From: Dugong dugon
Lineage: Eukaryota > Chordata > Mammalia > Sirenia > Dugongidae
DNA: 64,000 nucleotides
Direction of reading: 5' to 3'
Assembly: GCA_030035585.1 (NCBI GenBank)
Contig: CM057473.1
Location: forward strand, 5,692,501-5,756,500
The notes under the pieces are model-generated. The model worked only from the letters and a program-made list of their open reading frames with translations, was not told the origin of the DNA and searched no databases. Both the position numbers and the translations under genes were made by a program. This document shows, one piece after another, positions 23,615-36,097 of the stretch. Every line of letters begins with the position of its first letter. The stretch's first letter is position 1.

Positions 23615-24575
23615 TATCATTGTTGCTAGTTGCCTTCGAGTTGGCTCTGATTCCTGGTGACCGTATGTCTAACAGAAGTTTCATTGCCTAGTCCTGTGTC
23701 ATCTTCATGATCACTGGTATGTTTGAGTGCATTGTTGCAGCCACTGTGTCGATTCATCTCATTAAGGGTTTTCTTCATTTTTGCTGACTCTTCACTTTCC
23801 CAAACATGACATCTTTTTCTAGCAATTGATCTTTCCTAATTGACTTGTCAAAGTAAGTGAGCAGAAGTTTCACCACCCACTCTTCTAAGGAACATTCTAG
23901 TTGTATTTCTTCTAAGACTGATGTATTCATTCTTCTGGCAGTCCACGGCATATTCAATATTCTTCACCAGCACGACAATTAGAATGCATCAATTCTTCTT
24001 TTGTCTTCCTTTTTCATTGTCCACCTTTTGCGTGCATATGAGGTGATTGAAAATACCATGACAGGTGCACCTTAGTCATCAAAGTGGCATCTTTGCTTTT
24101 TAAAACTTTAAAGGGGTCTTTTGTCTAGTGCAATAAGTCATTTGATTTCTTGACTGCTGTTTCCATGGATGCTCATTGCTGATCCAAATAGAATGAAATT
24201 GTTGACAAATTCAATTTTTTCTCCATTTACCATGATGTTGTTTATCAGTCCAGTTGTGAGGATTTTCATTTTCTTCACGTTCAGGCATAATCCATACTGA
24301 AGGCTGTAGTCTTTGATCTTCATCCATAAGTGCTTCAAGTCATCTTTGTTTTTGGCAACCAAGATTGTATCATCTACATATTTCAGATTGGTAGTTAGTA
24401 TTTCCCCAAACCTGATGCCATGTTCTTCTTCATATAGTCCATCTTCTTGGATTATGTGCTCAGCATACAGATTGAATAAGTAAGGTGAAAGGATACAACC
24501 CTGTCACAGACTTTTTCCAATTTTAAACCATGCAGTATCTCCTTGTTCTGTTCAAACAACTGCCTCTTGATTCTG
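23615..24575 (-). mobile_element. RTE/BovB-like LINE, 3' part
   Basis: On the minus strand this encodes the C-terminal RTE region: the KNKDDLKHLWMKIKDYSLQY stretch at 24340-24280, then the MNMPWTARRMNTSVLEEIQL stretch at about 23957-23895, and the 3' tail near 23620-23660. Read in plus it shares whole phrases with 1-520. The 5' part is missing and frames are broken. Confidence 0.88.
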
Positions 24576-25378
24576 TAGATAAGATACTGTTATATTTACA
24601 TTATATTTACATTTAAAATAACTGATCAGTGATTTGAATATAATTTATTTTATACTCTGGGTTCTTTATCTCAATTGATGTTTTTTCTTTAACTTCTATA
24701 ACACTTTTAGTAAAGAGACATATATGAGAAATGCATCACATGGACCCAGTTACTATTAAATTTCCTGTGTCTGGAAAGAGAAGTGACCTTTCAAGGAACA
24801 ATCTTTGAAAGGCATTTTTGAGTAAGACCTGTTTACATTTAGATATATGTATAATGGGCATGTTGTGCCTTCACAAAGGTGCCATCCAAGGATGTGAATA
24901 GAGGTCGAACTCACCCCACACTGCATTTGCCAAGCTGTAAGACTTGGCTTAGGACTATGTCAACCTGTAGGCAGAGATCTTTTTGTAATTCACACAAAGT
25001 CATAACATGTCCTTTTGGTTTGGTTTTGCTGAATGACAAACTAGTCCATACTCCATAGCTTTAAAGTACAATGATGCTTTATTTGACTCAGTGGTGACAG
25101 CTCATCTCTGCTCAGTGAGGAGTCAAGTGGGACACTTCACAGGGTCTCTGGGAGCTAGAACCACCTGAAGGCTGATTTACTTACGTGTGGTGGCTGGAAA
25201 TTTACGTGAATTTTAACCATGTACAAATCACTGTATCTAGATCACTGTTGCTCAGCCTCAGGGCTATCAACACTGTGGGCCAGATAATTCTTTGTTGTGG
25301 AGGAGACTGTCTTGTGCATTGTAGGATGTACAAATGTAATTTCTGTATTTGGCCTTTCTCTGTTAGATGCCAGTAACA
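24576..25378. other. No gene seen
   Basis: Unrecognised sequence between the RTE copy and a SINE. Confidence 0.45.
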
Positions 25379-25520
25379 TGTTGCTGTTGAGTCGATTCTG
25401 ACTCACAGTGACCCTATAGGATAGAGTAGAACTGCCTCCCAGGGTTTCCAAGGGGTGGCTAGTGGATTCAAACTGCCGACCTTTTGGTTATCAGCCACAT
25501 GCTTCACCACCAAGGCCCCA
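25379..25520 (-). mobile_element. AfroSINE-type SINE
   Basis: Minus-strand copy: TGTTGCTGTTGAGTCGATTC tail, AGGGTTTCCAAGGGGTGGCT body. Confidence 0.9.
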
Positions 25521-25911
25521 AAGCTCTCAATTTGTTACATGAAAAATGTCTACAGACGTTGTCAGATGTCCCTGAGGGGAAAAAGTCACCCATGGTTAAA
25601 TAGGGATGTTACTTACGAAATGATAGTATATTTGAGTTATTAAATTTTTCATTATCCACTAATTCCTTCAATCATTGTATCTTCTGCCCAATCATTTTCT
25701 TATTCTCCAAACTTGCATATGGAGCTGATTTTTAAAATTGAGATATAATTCACGTACCACAAATTTCAGCCTATTAAAGTACAAAATTCCATGTGTGTTT
25801 TTGTATATTCACATAGTTGTGTAACCATCACCATGATCTAATTTGAGAACATTTTCATTGCCCCAAAAGGAAACCCTGTGCCCATTAGCAGCCATTCTCT
25901 ACTCCCCACTC

Positions 25912-26030
25912 CTGCTGTTGTTGTTAGGTGCTGTCAAGTCGGTTCTGACTCATAGCGACCCCTCTGTACAACAGGACTAAGTACTGCCCGGTCCTGTACC
26001 ATCCTCACAGTTGCCATTACACTTGAGCCA
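25912..26030 (-). mobile_element. RTE/SINE 3' tail fragment
   Basis: Contains GTTGTTAGGTGCTGTCAAGT and GCCCGGTCCTGTACCATCC, the reverse complement of the RTE 3' terminus at 17160-17253. A short 5'-truncated RTE insertion. Confidence 0.8.
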
Positions 26031-26414
26031 ACTACTAGTCTATTTTCTTTCTCTGTGGATTTGCCTATTCTAGACATTTTATATAAATGAAACCATACAA
26101 TATATGACCTTTTGTGTCTGTCTTCTTTCACTTAGCAAATGTTTTTAAGATTTGTCCAAGTTGTATCATATATCAGCACTTCATTTCTTTTTATAGTTGA
26201 ATACTATTCCATTGCATGGATATACCAAATTTTGCTTATCCATTAATCAATTGATGGACATTTGAATTGCTTCTACTTTTTGGCTGTTATGAGTAATACC
26301 GCTATGAAAGTTTATGTACAAGTTTTTGTGTGCACATTTGTTTTTAATTCTCTTGGGTGCATATCTAAGAGTGCAATTGCTGGGTTATATGGTACCTCTT
26401 TGTTTAACTTTTTG

Positions 26415-26617
26415 AGGAGTCCCAGGATGGCTCAAATGGTTAAATTCTAGACTCTAACCAGGACGGTTGGCAGTTCGAACCCACCCAGAGGTACCTCAGA
26501 AGACAGGCCTGGTGATCTAAGGGACACAGCCTTGAAAACCTTCTGGAGCAGTTCTACTCTGCACACATGGAATCACCATGAGTCGAAATCAACTCAACAG
26601 CAATTAACAACAACAAA
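26415..26617 (+). mobile_element. AfroSINE variant with target duplication
   Basis: Plus-strand copy with an AGGAGTCCCAGGATGGC head. It is flanked by the 12-bp direct repeat GTTTAACTTTTT (left at about 26402-26413, right at about 26620-26631) within the old L1. Confidence 0.88.
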
Positions 26618-28052
26618 AGTTTAACTTTTTAAAGGACTGCCAAACTGTTTTCTAAAGTGGTTGTAACAATTTACACTCCCATCAACAAAGTATGAGGCTT
26701 CCAATGTCTCCATATCCTTAACAATGTGTTATTATCTCATTATTTTTTTAACTTGCATTTCCCTAATGACTAATGATGTTGAGCATCTTTTAATGTGTAT
26801 CTTAGCCTTTGAGTCCTTTTTTTTTTTTTTTTTTTTGAGAAATGTCTATTCAAATCCTTTGCTCATTTTTTAATTAGGGTTCTTGTCTCTTTGCTGTTCA
26901 GTTGTCTTTTTTTCAGATATTCTGTAAATTAGATCCTTAGCATATATAGGATTTGAAAATATTTTCTGCCATTCTGTTGGTTGAGGTTTCACTTTCTTGA
27001 CAGTACCTTTGAGGCACAAAGACTTCAAATTTGGATGAAGTTCATTTTATCTATTTTTCCCCTCTTTGGTTCCTTGTGCTTTTGGTGTGATATCTAAGGA
27101 ACAATTGCAAATCCAAGGTCATGAAGATTTAACCCTATGTTTTATTCTAAGAGTTTTATACTCTTAACTCTAATATCTAGCTCTTTGATTCATTTTGAGT
27201 AATTTTTGTGTGTGGTGTGAGGTAGAGGTCCAGCATCAGTCTTTTGCATGTTAATGATCTTGGCACCCTCGAGGAAAATCAATTGACCACAAATGTAAGG
27301 GTTTATTTCTGGACATTTAATTCTTTTACATTGATATGTATGTCTATCCTTATTCCAGAATCACATTGTCTGAAATATTGCAAATTGGTCATAAGATTTG
27401 AGTGCCCCATCTTTGTTCTTTTTCAAGATTGTTTTGGCTACTCTGCATCCCTTGCATCTCCATATGAGTTTTAGAATAAGCTTACCAATTTCCTCAAAGT
27501 ATGCAGACGGGATTTTGTTAGGAATTATATTGAATCTGTAGATCAATCTGGGAAGTATTTCCATTTTAGCAATATTGAGTCTTCCAATCCACGAACAGAA
27601 CAGAATCCACGAACACTCTTCTACTTATTTAGATCTGCTATAATTTCTTTTGACTATGTTTTATAGTTTTCCATATACAATTCCCTCACTTCTTTTTAAA
27701 AATTTTACTCCTAAGTATTTTATTCTTTTTAATGCTATTATAAATGGAATTGTTTTCTTAATTTCATTTTCAGATAATTCATTGAGTGTGTACAGAATTG
27801 TAATTGACTTTTCTGTACTGAACTTGTATCCTGCAATATTGCTAAACTATTAGTTCTAATAAATTTCTTTATTCCTTTAAATTCCTTAGATAGAGAATTT
27901 TTATACAAGATTATGTCATCTGAAAATGCAAGTAATTTTATTTCTCCTTTCCAATCTGGATGCCTTTTATTTCATTTTATTCCCTGATTGTCTTGGCTGG
28001 AACCTCCAGAATAGAAGTGGCAAGAGTGGACATCCTTGTCTTTTTCCTGATC

Positions 28053-28267
28053 TTAAAACCAAAACCCAAACCCGCTTCCGTCAAGCCCATTCCGACTTAT
28101 AGTGACATTATAGGGCAGAGTAGAACTACTCCATAGGGTTTCCAAGGCTGTAAATCTTTACAGAAGCAGACTGCCACATCTTTCTCCCATGGAGCTGCTG
28201 GTGGGTTCAAACAACCAACCTTTTGGTTAGCAGCTGAGTATTTAACCACTGTGCCACCAGGGGTCCC
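28053..28267 (-). mobile_element. AfroSINE-type SINE with target duplication
   Basis: Minus-strand copy. The L1 sequence TTTTCCTGATCTTA is repeated immediately on both sides, a 14-bp target duplication. Confidence 0.92.
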
Positions 28268-29018
28268 TTTTCCTGATCTTAGGGTGATATATTTCAGTGT
28301 TTCACCATTAACTATGATTTCAGCTGTTGGTTTTTGATAGATGTCTTTTATCAGTTTGAGGAAGTTTTCTTCCATTCTAATTTATTAAATTGTTTTTTAA
28401 TGAAAATGTGTTAAATTTTGTCAATTATCTTTTCTGTATTTATTAAGATTACTGTGTGTGGTGTTTCTTTTTTCTTTCTTTTTTGTTTATGTCCTTTGAT
28501 CTATTGATATGGTGTATTACATTAATTAATTTATTTGCATATTTAAATCAGTCTTGCCTTCAGGGGAAAAATCTCACTTGGTTATTGTGTATAATCTTTT
28601 TTATATGTTATCAGTTTGCTCATATTTTGTTGAGTATTTTTGCATCTAAGTTCATGAGAGATACTGGTCTGTAGTTTTCTTTTTTCATATTGTCTTTGGT
28701 GTTTGATATCAGGGTAACACTGGGCTCACAGAATGAGATGGGTAGTGTTCTCTCCTCTTTTAATTTTTAGAAAATTTTGTGAGAATTAGTGCTAATTCTC
28801 CTTTAGAAGTTTAGTAGAATTTAACAGTGTAGACACCTGAGCCTGAACGTTCCTTTCCAGAATTCTATTTTTTGTAGTTTCTAATTTTAGCTCTTTATTT
28901 GTTATAGGTCTGTTCAGATCTTCTATTTCTTCTTGAGTTAGTTTAAGAAGTTTGTGTCTTTGTAGGAATTTGTCTATTTTATTTAGGTTATCTAATTGGT
29001 TGGCATAGAGTTGTTCAT

Positions 29019-29592
29019 TGTTTTAGCTTGGGTTCTCTAGAGGAGCAAAATCAGAGAAGCATGTATATAAATATATAGAGAGAGATTTACTACAAGGAAA
29101 TTGTTCATGCAGTTGTGGAGGCTGGCAAGTCCCAAATCCACTGGTCAGGTGGCAGACCAGACGCTTCTCCTAATTCATGTGGTAGCAGGGGCTGACAAAC
29201 ACAAAATGTGCAAGTCAGGCAGCAGGCTGCATGCTTCTGCTGACTCACGTGGTTGCAGGGAGTGACAAACACAAAATCTGCAAGTCAGGCAGCAAACTGC
29301 TGGTTCACAGGGTCGTGGGAGCTGGCAAATACAAAATCTGTGGGTCAGGTGGCTGGCTGAAGTCCTCTCCAAGATCTGGAGGTCAGACCACAAGACGAGT
29401 GCAAGAGAGAGAGCTTTGCCAGACCATCCACATATATTGGATGCAGGCCATGCCCCCAAAGAAACTCCCTTTCCAACTGATTGGCTGCTCACAGCAGATG
29501 ACAAAATGGAGGATGATTACATAATATCTGCCAAACCACTGAGAATCATGGCCTGGCCAAGTTAACACATAACCCTAGCCATCACAGTCATG
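29019..29592 (-). mobile_element. LTR-like element with internal tandem units
   Basis: Insertion into the old L1, starting TGTTTTAGCTTGGG and ending CATCACAGTCA, so with TG...CA ends. It includes two to three degenerate units of about 72 bp carrying ACAAACACAAAATCTGCAAG. Probably a lineage-specific ERV LTR in antisense; I cannot name the family. Confidence 0.55.
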
Positions 29593-30515
29593 CTACTCCC
29601 TTATGATTGTTTTTATTTCTGTAAGCATTGTGGCAATGTCCCCTCCTTTGTGTCTGATTTCAGTAATTTGAGTCATCTCTCTTTTTTTCTTGGTCAATCC
29701 AATGAAAGTTTTGTCTATTTTTAAAAATATTTTCAAAGAACCAACTTTAGTTTTGTTGATTTTCTCTACTGTTCTTCTACTTTCTTATTTACTCTTTTCT
29801 ATTCTAATCATTATTATTTCCTTTCTTTTGCTAGTTTTGAGCATAATTTGTTTCTCTTTTTCTAATCTCTTCTGGTAGAAGGTCAGATTATTTATTTAAG
29901 ATATTTTTTCTTTTTAATATAGGCATTTATAGCTATAATTTTTCCTCTAAACACAGCTTTAGCTGCACCTCATAAGTTTTGGTATTTTGTGTTTTCAGTT
30001 TCATTTATACAAAATCTAAGTCTTTTCTAATTTCTTTGTGAAGTCTTCTTTGACCTATTTGTTACTTAGGAGCATGTTGTTTAATTTCAACATATTTGTG
30101 AATTTCCCACATTTTATGCTGGTGTTGATTTAATTTCATTCTATTATAGTTGGAGAACATACTTTGCATTATTTCAGTCCTTTTAAATTCAGTGAGACTT
30201 GTTTATTGCCTAATGTATGCGATATTCTGGAAAATGTCTCAAGTATATCTGAGAAAAGTGTGTATTCTACTGTTATTGGGTGGAGTGCTCTATAGATGTT
30301 TGTTTGGTCTAGTTGGTTTATAGTTTTGTTCAGTTGTTCAAGTGTCTTATTATCTGTTGATCTTCTGTTGTTCTATCCAGTATTGGAAGTGGAGTATTAA
30401 AATCTCCAACTAAAACCTGTTGCTGTCAAATCAATTCTGCTGTTTAATTGTCTACTTCTCCCTTCATTTCTGTCAGGTTTTTCTTCATGTTGTAGGGGCT
30501 CTATTGTTAGTTGCA

Positions 30516-30689
30516 TGGAGCCCCGGTGGCACAGTGGTTAAGAGCTTCAGCTGCTAACCAGAAGGTTGGCAGTTCAAATCCACCAGCTGCTCCTTGGAAA
30601 CCCTATGGGGCAGTTCTACTCTGTCCTACAGGGTTGCTATGAGTTGCCATCAACTTGACGGCAATGAGATATTTTTGTTGTTGTTGTTG
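30516..30689 (+). mobile_element. AfroSINE-type SINE
   Basis: Well-preserved plus-strand copy: TGGAGCCCCGGTGGCACAGT head, TTCTACTCTGTCCTACAGGG body, TTGTTGTTGTTGTTG end. Confidence 0.93.
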
Positions 30690-31329
30690 CACATATGTTT
30701 ATAATTTGTGGGTTTAAGTGGGAGTGTGACAAACTGCTTCTCAGAGAGTTTTTGAAAACCAAATGGCTAGTATTTAATCAGATCTTGCCAAAAGTAATTG
30801 ACCCTCACCCACTTCCTTTTTCTTATTGCTAATGACTTGAAATCTCAAAACCATTTATGGCCAGTTTGCATTTGTCATTTCCACACCCTCTCATATACAA
30901 GTCCTTCCTATCACTTTATCATCTATGTTTTTCTATTCTTCTCTTGATTCGTATCGCCAGAGCCTCTGCTTCAACAAATACATACTTTGGCTCTTAAAGC
31001 AATTTATTAATTCTCCTTCTACCTTGTTTTCCTCTATACTAGGATGCATTCTATCAAACCATATCCTATTTAATCTTCAGAAAAAAAAAAACACCACTGC
31101 TTTTATCATTCCACTGTCATGCTCCAAAATTCCATGATGCTTCTTCTCATCCCAACTCCCTCTTTGGAAATAAAGTATCCAATAACCAAGGCCTTCACCA
31201 GCAAGATTCCAGCCCATCTTTTCCAATTTAACTCTCATTACTCTCTGGCTCAAATCCTCAGCTTCAGTAAGCTGAAGCTTATTGAAGTTGTTGCTCATTT
31301 CATTTCTCTCATTCATTAATGCCCTCTCC
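30690..31329. other. No gene seen
   Basis: Unrecognised or very old sequence. A poly-A run lies at 31080-31091. Opposed small ORFs at 31077-31319 show no known motif. Confidence 0.4.
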
Positions 31330-32085
31330 TTTTGCTATGCTTTACGAACATTTTATTAGAAAACATTTAATCATCAGAAAAGCAGAACAGTATGAACTCT
31401 CTTTCCCTGGGTGGTGCATACAGTTAAGTGTTCCACTACTAACTGAAAGGTTGGTGGTTAAAACCCACCCAGAGGCACCTCAGAAGAAAGCCCTGGTGAT
31501 CTGCTTCCTACAGATCACAGCCTTGAACACTTTATGGAGTACAATTCTACTCTGTACACATGGGTCACCATGAGTCAGAATCGACTCGATGGCAACTGGT
31601 TTTATTATCTTTTTAATTGGTCACCTAGATTTAACAATCATTAGTGTTTTGATATATTTGATCATGTTTTTGTTGAAATATATGTAGATAAATCACAGAT
31701 ATATTTCATATTTAAAATTATTTTAATATGCAACTCTAAAAATTAAGAATATTTTCTTACTTCATCATAATAGTATTGTCACACCTAACAATATTCACAA
31801 TGCTTTCTTTACATCAACGAAATTTTCCAGATTGATTGACATTGTTATGTGTTTTAAGTCTCTCTGAATTTGGAATAGCCCTCCTTTTCAATTCCATCGA
31901 CTTGTTGAAGAAATCAAATTGTCCTATAGAATGTCCACATTCTAGAGCTGTCTATCTGTTTACTTATGATGTTGTTTAACTTATTCTTTTAACGCCTATT
32001 TTTTCTATAAATTGTAGATAAATCTAAAGTCTTGGTTTGATCAAGTCTTAATATTTTGGCAAAAATATTCATGTGATGTAGTGTA
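31330..32085 (-). mobile_element. Very old L1 3'UTR remnant
   Basis: Phrases such as CACACCTAACAATATTCACA, GTTGAAGAAATCAAATTGTC and ATAGAATGTCCACATTCTAG are in the order of an ancient L1 (L1M) 3'UTR in antisense. It is interrupted by the SINE at 31400-31604. Confidence 0.55.
31400..31604 (+). mobile_element. AfroSINE variant
   Basis: Plus-strand copy: TTTCCCTGGGTGGTGCATAC head and ATGAGTCAGAATCGACTCGA tail. Confidence 0.88.
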
Positions 32086-33974
32086 CTTCAGTGCTCACAT
32101 ACTGCCCAGTTGTTCGAACCCTATTTTAATATACATAATTGTCATTCCTCCAAATTCTGCTCCTGGTTCTCCTTTGCCTTCTAGGAAGCATTATATTCCT
32201 TACTAGCTTTCATCGACTTCCCCTTCCCTCTGGGCTCCTGTGGTATCTACAATCTATAGCATATACAACATTTCTCTCCTATCTTTATACTATGCTATAT
32301 ACCGTCTATATAACTTTATGCTGGGCTGTATATCATTATTTCCTATTTTGTCTTAAACTCGTCTTTTTAAATGGGCTGTAAGTCACTAGAATTTGGTTCC
32401 TAGATATCGTGAGTTCCCTCAATGGTAATGCAGACATTTAGATTTTCATCATATACTTTCTTTTTCATGATTTTATGGTGGACTTCACGGGACCACATCC
32501 ATACCCTTTGCATTTTTAAAGAAAAAAAGATTTAAGATAGAAATATTCTTTGTTTAGGCTATCTGTGTTATGTGGAGGAAACAAACATGGCAAGAGTAAA
32601 AGCCATACACAGCTGTGAGGGTAATGTAGGTACTGAGACCACCCATGTAGACCACGAAGTTACTGAGACTATGCACGAAGACATCTACGTACTGAGACTA
32701 TCAACATAGACCACACTCAATGAATATTTGCTGCAAAATAATGAATGAATGCTTCATTTGTTCATATTGTGAAAACTAGTGTATTTTCTTATGTCAAGAA
32801 TATTTTTTTTGAATTGAGTAAACTGATTACTGACTAGTATAGCAGCCAGATGCCTACTTAAGTGGTACTCCCTAACAATTTTTTACAGTAAAGACATTCT
32901 ACACAGAGTTCATCTGTAACGACCTCCACAACAAAGCAGCTACCACAAACTTAGATGTATATGCAGTTTTTCCATAGTTGCTAAGGTGGTCTAACTCCTC
33001 TCTTTCCCCTTCTAAGGACTACCATGGGAGAGTCAAGTTAGTTGAAGATTCCCAGGGGTTTCCTATTTGCTCCCTGGAGCTCTTCTCTATATTCCTCTTT
33101 TTATCTCTTGCAGATTTTGTAGAAACAAGCTAATAAACTGTATATCAACTCTAGTCATTAGGGATCCCGAACATGGAACTATTTTAGCAAGTTAATAAAG
33201 CTGCCATCTCACCTGACTGATAATGTTGGGAAGTCCTCAGAGAGCTTATACAGAGTAACATTGTTTTTGGGTAGCTGCCCATAAATTCAAATTATTGTGC
33301 TATGCTTCCATAAAAGAACTTTGGTCCTCATTATATGCCAATGTGGAACGGTGGAAGTAGGTGCTAATTAAGGCAAGAAATCTCTCCCGGGAATAAGATC
33401 TAGTATGTTGGTTTAAAATTCATGCCTACTTTGCTGTCACATTTCACATTGGAGAGCTGGGAATAAGTAGCCCTTTCTCTTTAGCATAAGTAAACAAGTA
33501 TATCAAAAAATAAATTAACTAATTAGAATCAGAGTACCAACTGTTAATAAAAAAAAGTTAAACTCTACTACAGTGAAGACTAACAATTAAATTGCAAATC
33601 AAGCAAAAGTTAAATAAAGCCATACACCCTCCAATTCTATGGGTTTATGATTCAGTTTTCAACTATTTAAATCATGCTTTTGGTTTTTAAATGTTTTATT
33701 TATTTATTTTTGTTCACAAAATAATATGTCTGTAATAATAAGTCAACCAATACAAATATGTTTAAAGATCAAGCTAATTTTCTATCACCCTATTGCTCAC
33801 ACATATTACCACCATCAGAGGAACTGCCACTGCTTTTTCTTTCCTAATACATGTAGATGCAATCTTGTCTTCACACTTAGTTATGCGCATGTGGCAGTTG
33901 TTATTTCTAACACAGTAAAAAATCAGACCAGTTGTGGTGGAGCAATTCTGACTCATGGCAACACATTGTGTGGA
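32086..33974. other. No gene seen
   Basis: About 1.9 kb of unrecognised sequence apart from a short tandem repeat at 32631-32720. ORFs at 32139-32381 and 33726-33992 have no recognisable content. Confidence 0.45.
32631..32720. repeat. Degenerate 30-bp tandem repeat
   Basis: The word TACTGAGAC recurs at 32631, 32661 and 32690, with partly matching CATGTAGACCAC or CATAGACCAC between. About three copies. Confidence 0.6.
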
Positions 33975-36097
33975 TGGACATTCATTTGCTGATGTGGCAC
34001 GACTCAAAGTGAGAAGAAACAGCTGAAAACACCCATTAATAATTGGAATGTAGAATGTAAGAAGTACAAATCTAGGAAAATTGAAAGTTGCCAAAATGAA
34101 ACGGAAGGCATAAAGATCGATACCCTAGACATTAATGAGCTGAAATGGACTAGTATGGGCCGTTTTGAATTGAACAATCATGTGGTCTACTATGTCTGAA
34201 TGACAAATTGAAGAAGAACAGTGCAGCATTCATTGTAAAAAAGAACATTTCATGATCTATCCTGAAGTACAATGCAGTTAATGATAGGATAATATCCAAA
34301 CGCCTGCAAGGAAGACCAATTAATACGACTGTTTTTCAAATTTAAGCTCCAATTGCTAATACTAAAGATGAAGAAACTGAATATTTTTATCAACTTCTGC
34401 AGTCTTAAATTGATCAAACATGATATCCAGATGCATTGATAATTACTGATAATTGGAATGTGAAAGTTGGAAACAAATAAGAAGGATCAGTAGTTGGAAA
34501 GTATGGCCTTGGTGATAGAAATGACACTGGAAATCACATGATGGAATTTTGTAAGACCAGCTTACCTATTCACTGGAAATACCTTTTTCTCAACAACATA
34601 AATGGTGGCTATCTACATGGACTTGTCCTTATGGAATACACAGGAATCAGATCGACTACATTTAAGGAAATAGACAATGGAGAAGCTCAATATCATCAGT
34701 AAGAACAAGACCAGGGGCCAACTGCAGAACTGATCATCAGCTGCTCATAAGAAATTTTAAGTTGAAGCTGAAGAAAATTAAAGTAAGTCCAGGAAAGCCA
34801 AAGTACAACCTAGAGTATATCCCCCTTGAATTTAGAGATTATCTCAAGAATAGATTTGACACATTGAAAACTAATGATCAAAGATCAGACGAGTTGTAAA
34901 ATGACATCAAAAACATCATACGTGAAGAAAGCAAGAGGTCATTAAAAAGACATGAAAGAAAGAAACGACCAAAATAGATGTCAGAGAGACTCTGAATCTT
35001 GCTCTTGAACGTAGAGTAGCTAAAGCGAATGGAAGAGATGATGAAGTAAAAGATCTGAACAGATTTCAAAGGGCAACTTGAGAAGACAAAGTAACCTATT
35101 ACAGAAATGTGCAAAGACCTGGCATTAGAAAACCAAAAGGAAAGAACACAGTCACATTTCTCAAGCTGAAAGAACTGAAGAATAAATTCAAGTCTCAAGC
35201 TGCAATATTGAAGGATTCTATCAGCAAAATATTGAAAGACGCAGGAAGCATCAAAAGAAGATGGAAGGAATGAACAGAATCCCTATATCAAAAAGAACTA
35301 GTTGACGTTCAACCATTTCAGGAGGTAACATATGATAGTAGTGAAAGAAGAAGTCCAAGCTTCACTGAAGATATTCACAAAAAATAAGGCTCCAGGAATT
35401 GATGGAATACCAGTTGAGATGTTCCAACAAACGGATGCAGCACTGGAAGCACTCACTCATCTATGCCAAGAAATTTGGAAGACAGCTACCTGGCCAACTG
35501 ACTGGAAGAGATCCATATATGTGCCTATTCCAAAGAAAGGTGATCCAACAAAATGCATACATTACAGAACAATCATTAATATTACATGCAAGTAAAATTT
35601 TGCTGAAGACAATTCAAAACAAGCTGCAGCAGTACATTGACAGGGAACTGCCAGAAGTTTAAGCCAGATTCAGAAGAGGATGCGGAATGAAGGATGGCAT
35701 TGCTGATGTCAGATGGATCTTGGCTGAAAGCAGAGAATACCAGAAACATGTTTACCTGGGTTTTATCTACTATGCAAAGATATTCGACTGTGTGGATCAT
35801 AACAAATTCTGGATAACATTGTGATGAATGTGAATTTCAGAATATTTAATTGTCCTCACGCGAAACCTGTATGCAGACCAAGAGGCAGTCGTTTGAACAG
35901 AACAAGGAGACACTGAGTGGTTTAAAATCAGGAAAAGCTTGTGTTAGGGTTGTACCCTTTCACCATACTTATTTAACTTACTTATGCTGAGGAAGCAATC
36001 TAGAAGCTGACATTAGGATTGGAGGAAAGCTAATTTTCAACCCGCAATATGCAGATGACACAACCTTGTTTGCTTCAAGCAAAGAGGAAGCCAAATC
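33975..36097 (+). mobile_element. RTE/BovB-like LINE, long copy, 3' part missing
   Basis: The longest RTE copy here. It begins in the 5' region (TTTGCTGATGTGGCACGACT), passes through the endonuclease (about 34100-34700) and linker, and reaches the RT: an 87-aa open piece from 35332 reads VKEEVQASLKIFTKNKAPGI and GIPVEMFQQ, then KTATWPTDWKRS. Around 36046-36060 the RT catalytic box reads YADDT, intact in that frame. Numerous stops and frameshifts kill it. Unusually for a LINE it lacks the 3' end: it stops about 40 bp after YADDT, directly against the KRTAP pseudogene on the other strand. Confidence 0.9.

Larger units (their letters stand above)
25735..30420 (-). mobile_element. Old L1, 3'UTR to ORF2, with younger insertions
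   Basis: A long minus-strand L1 remnant. It starts with the 3'UTR (25735-25910: GAGATATAATTCACGTACCAC, then GTGTAACCATCACCATGATC), continues through the ORF2 C-terminus (about 26040-27100), the thumb and RT (27200-28900), and ends around 30420 in the endonuclease/RT linker. A 67-aa minus fragment, 27564-27361, reads [20 protein letters not shown], a recognisable ORF2 stretch. Stops and indels are frequent. It is older than the insertions at 25912-26030, 26415-26617, 28053-28267 and 29019-29592. Confidence 0.8.
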
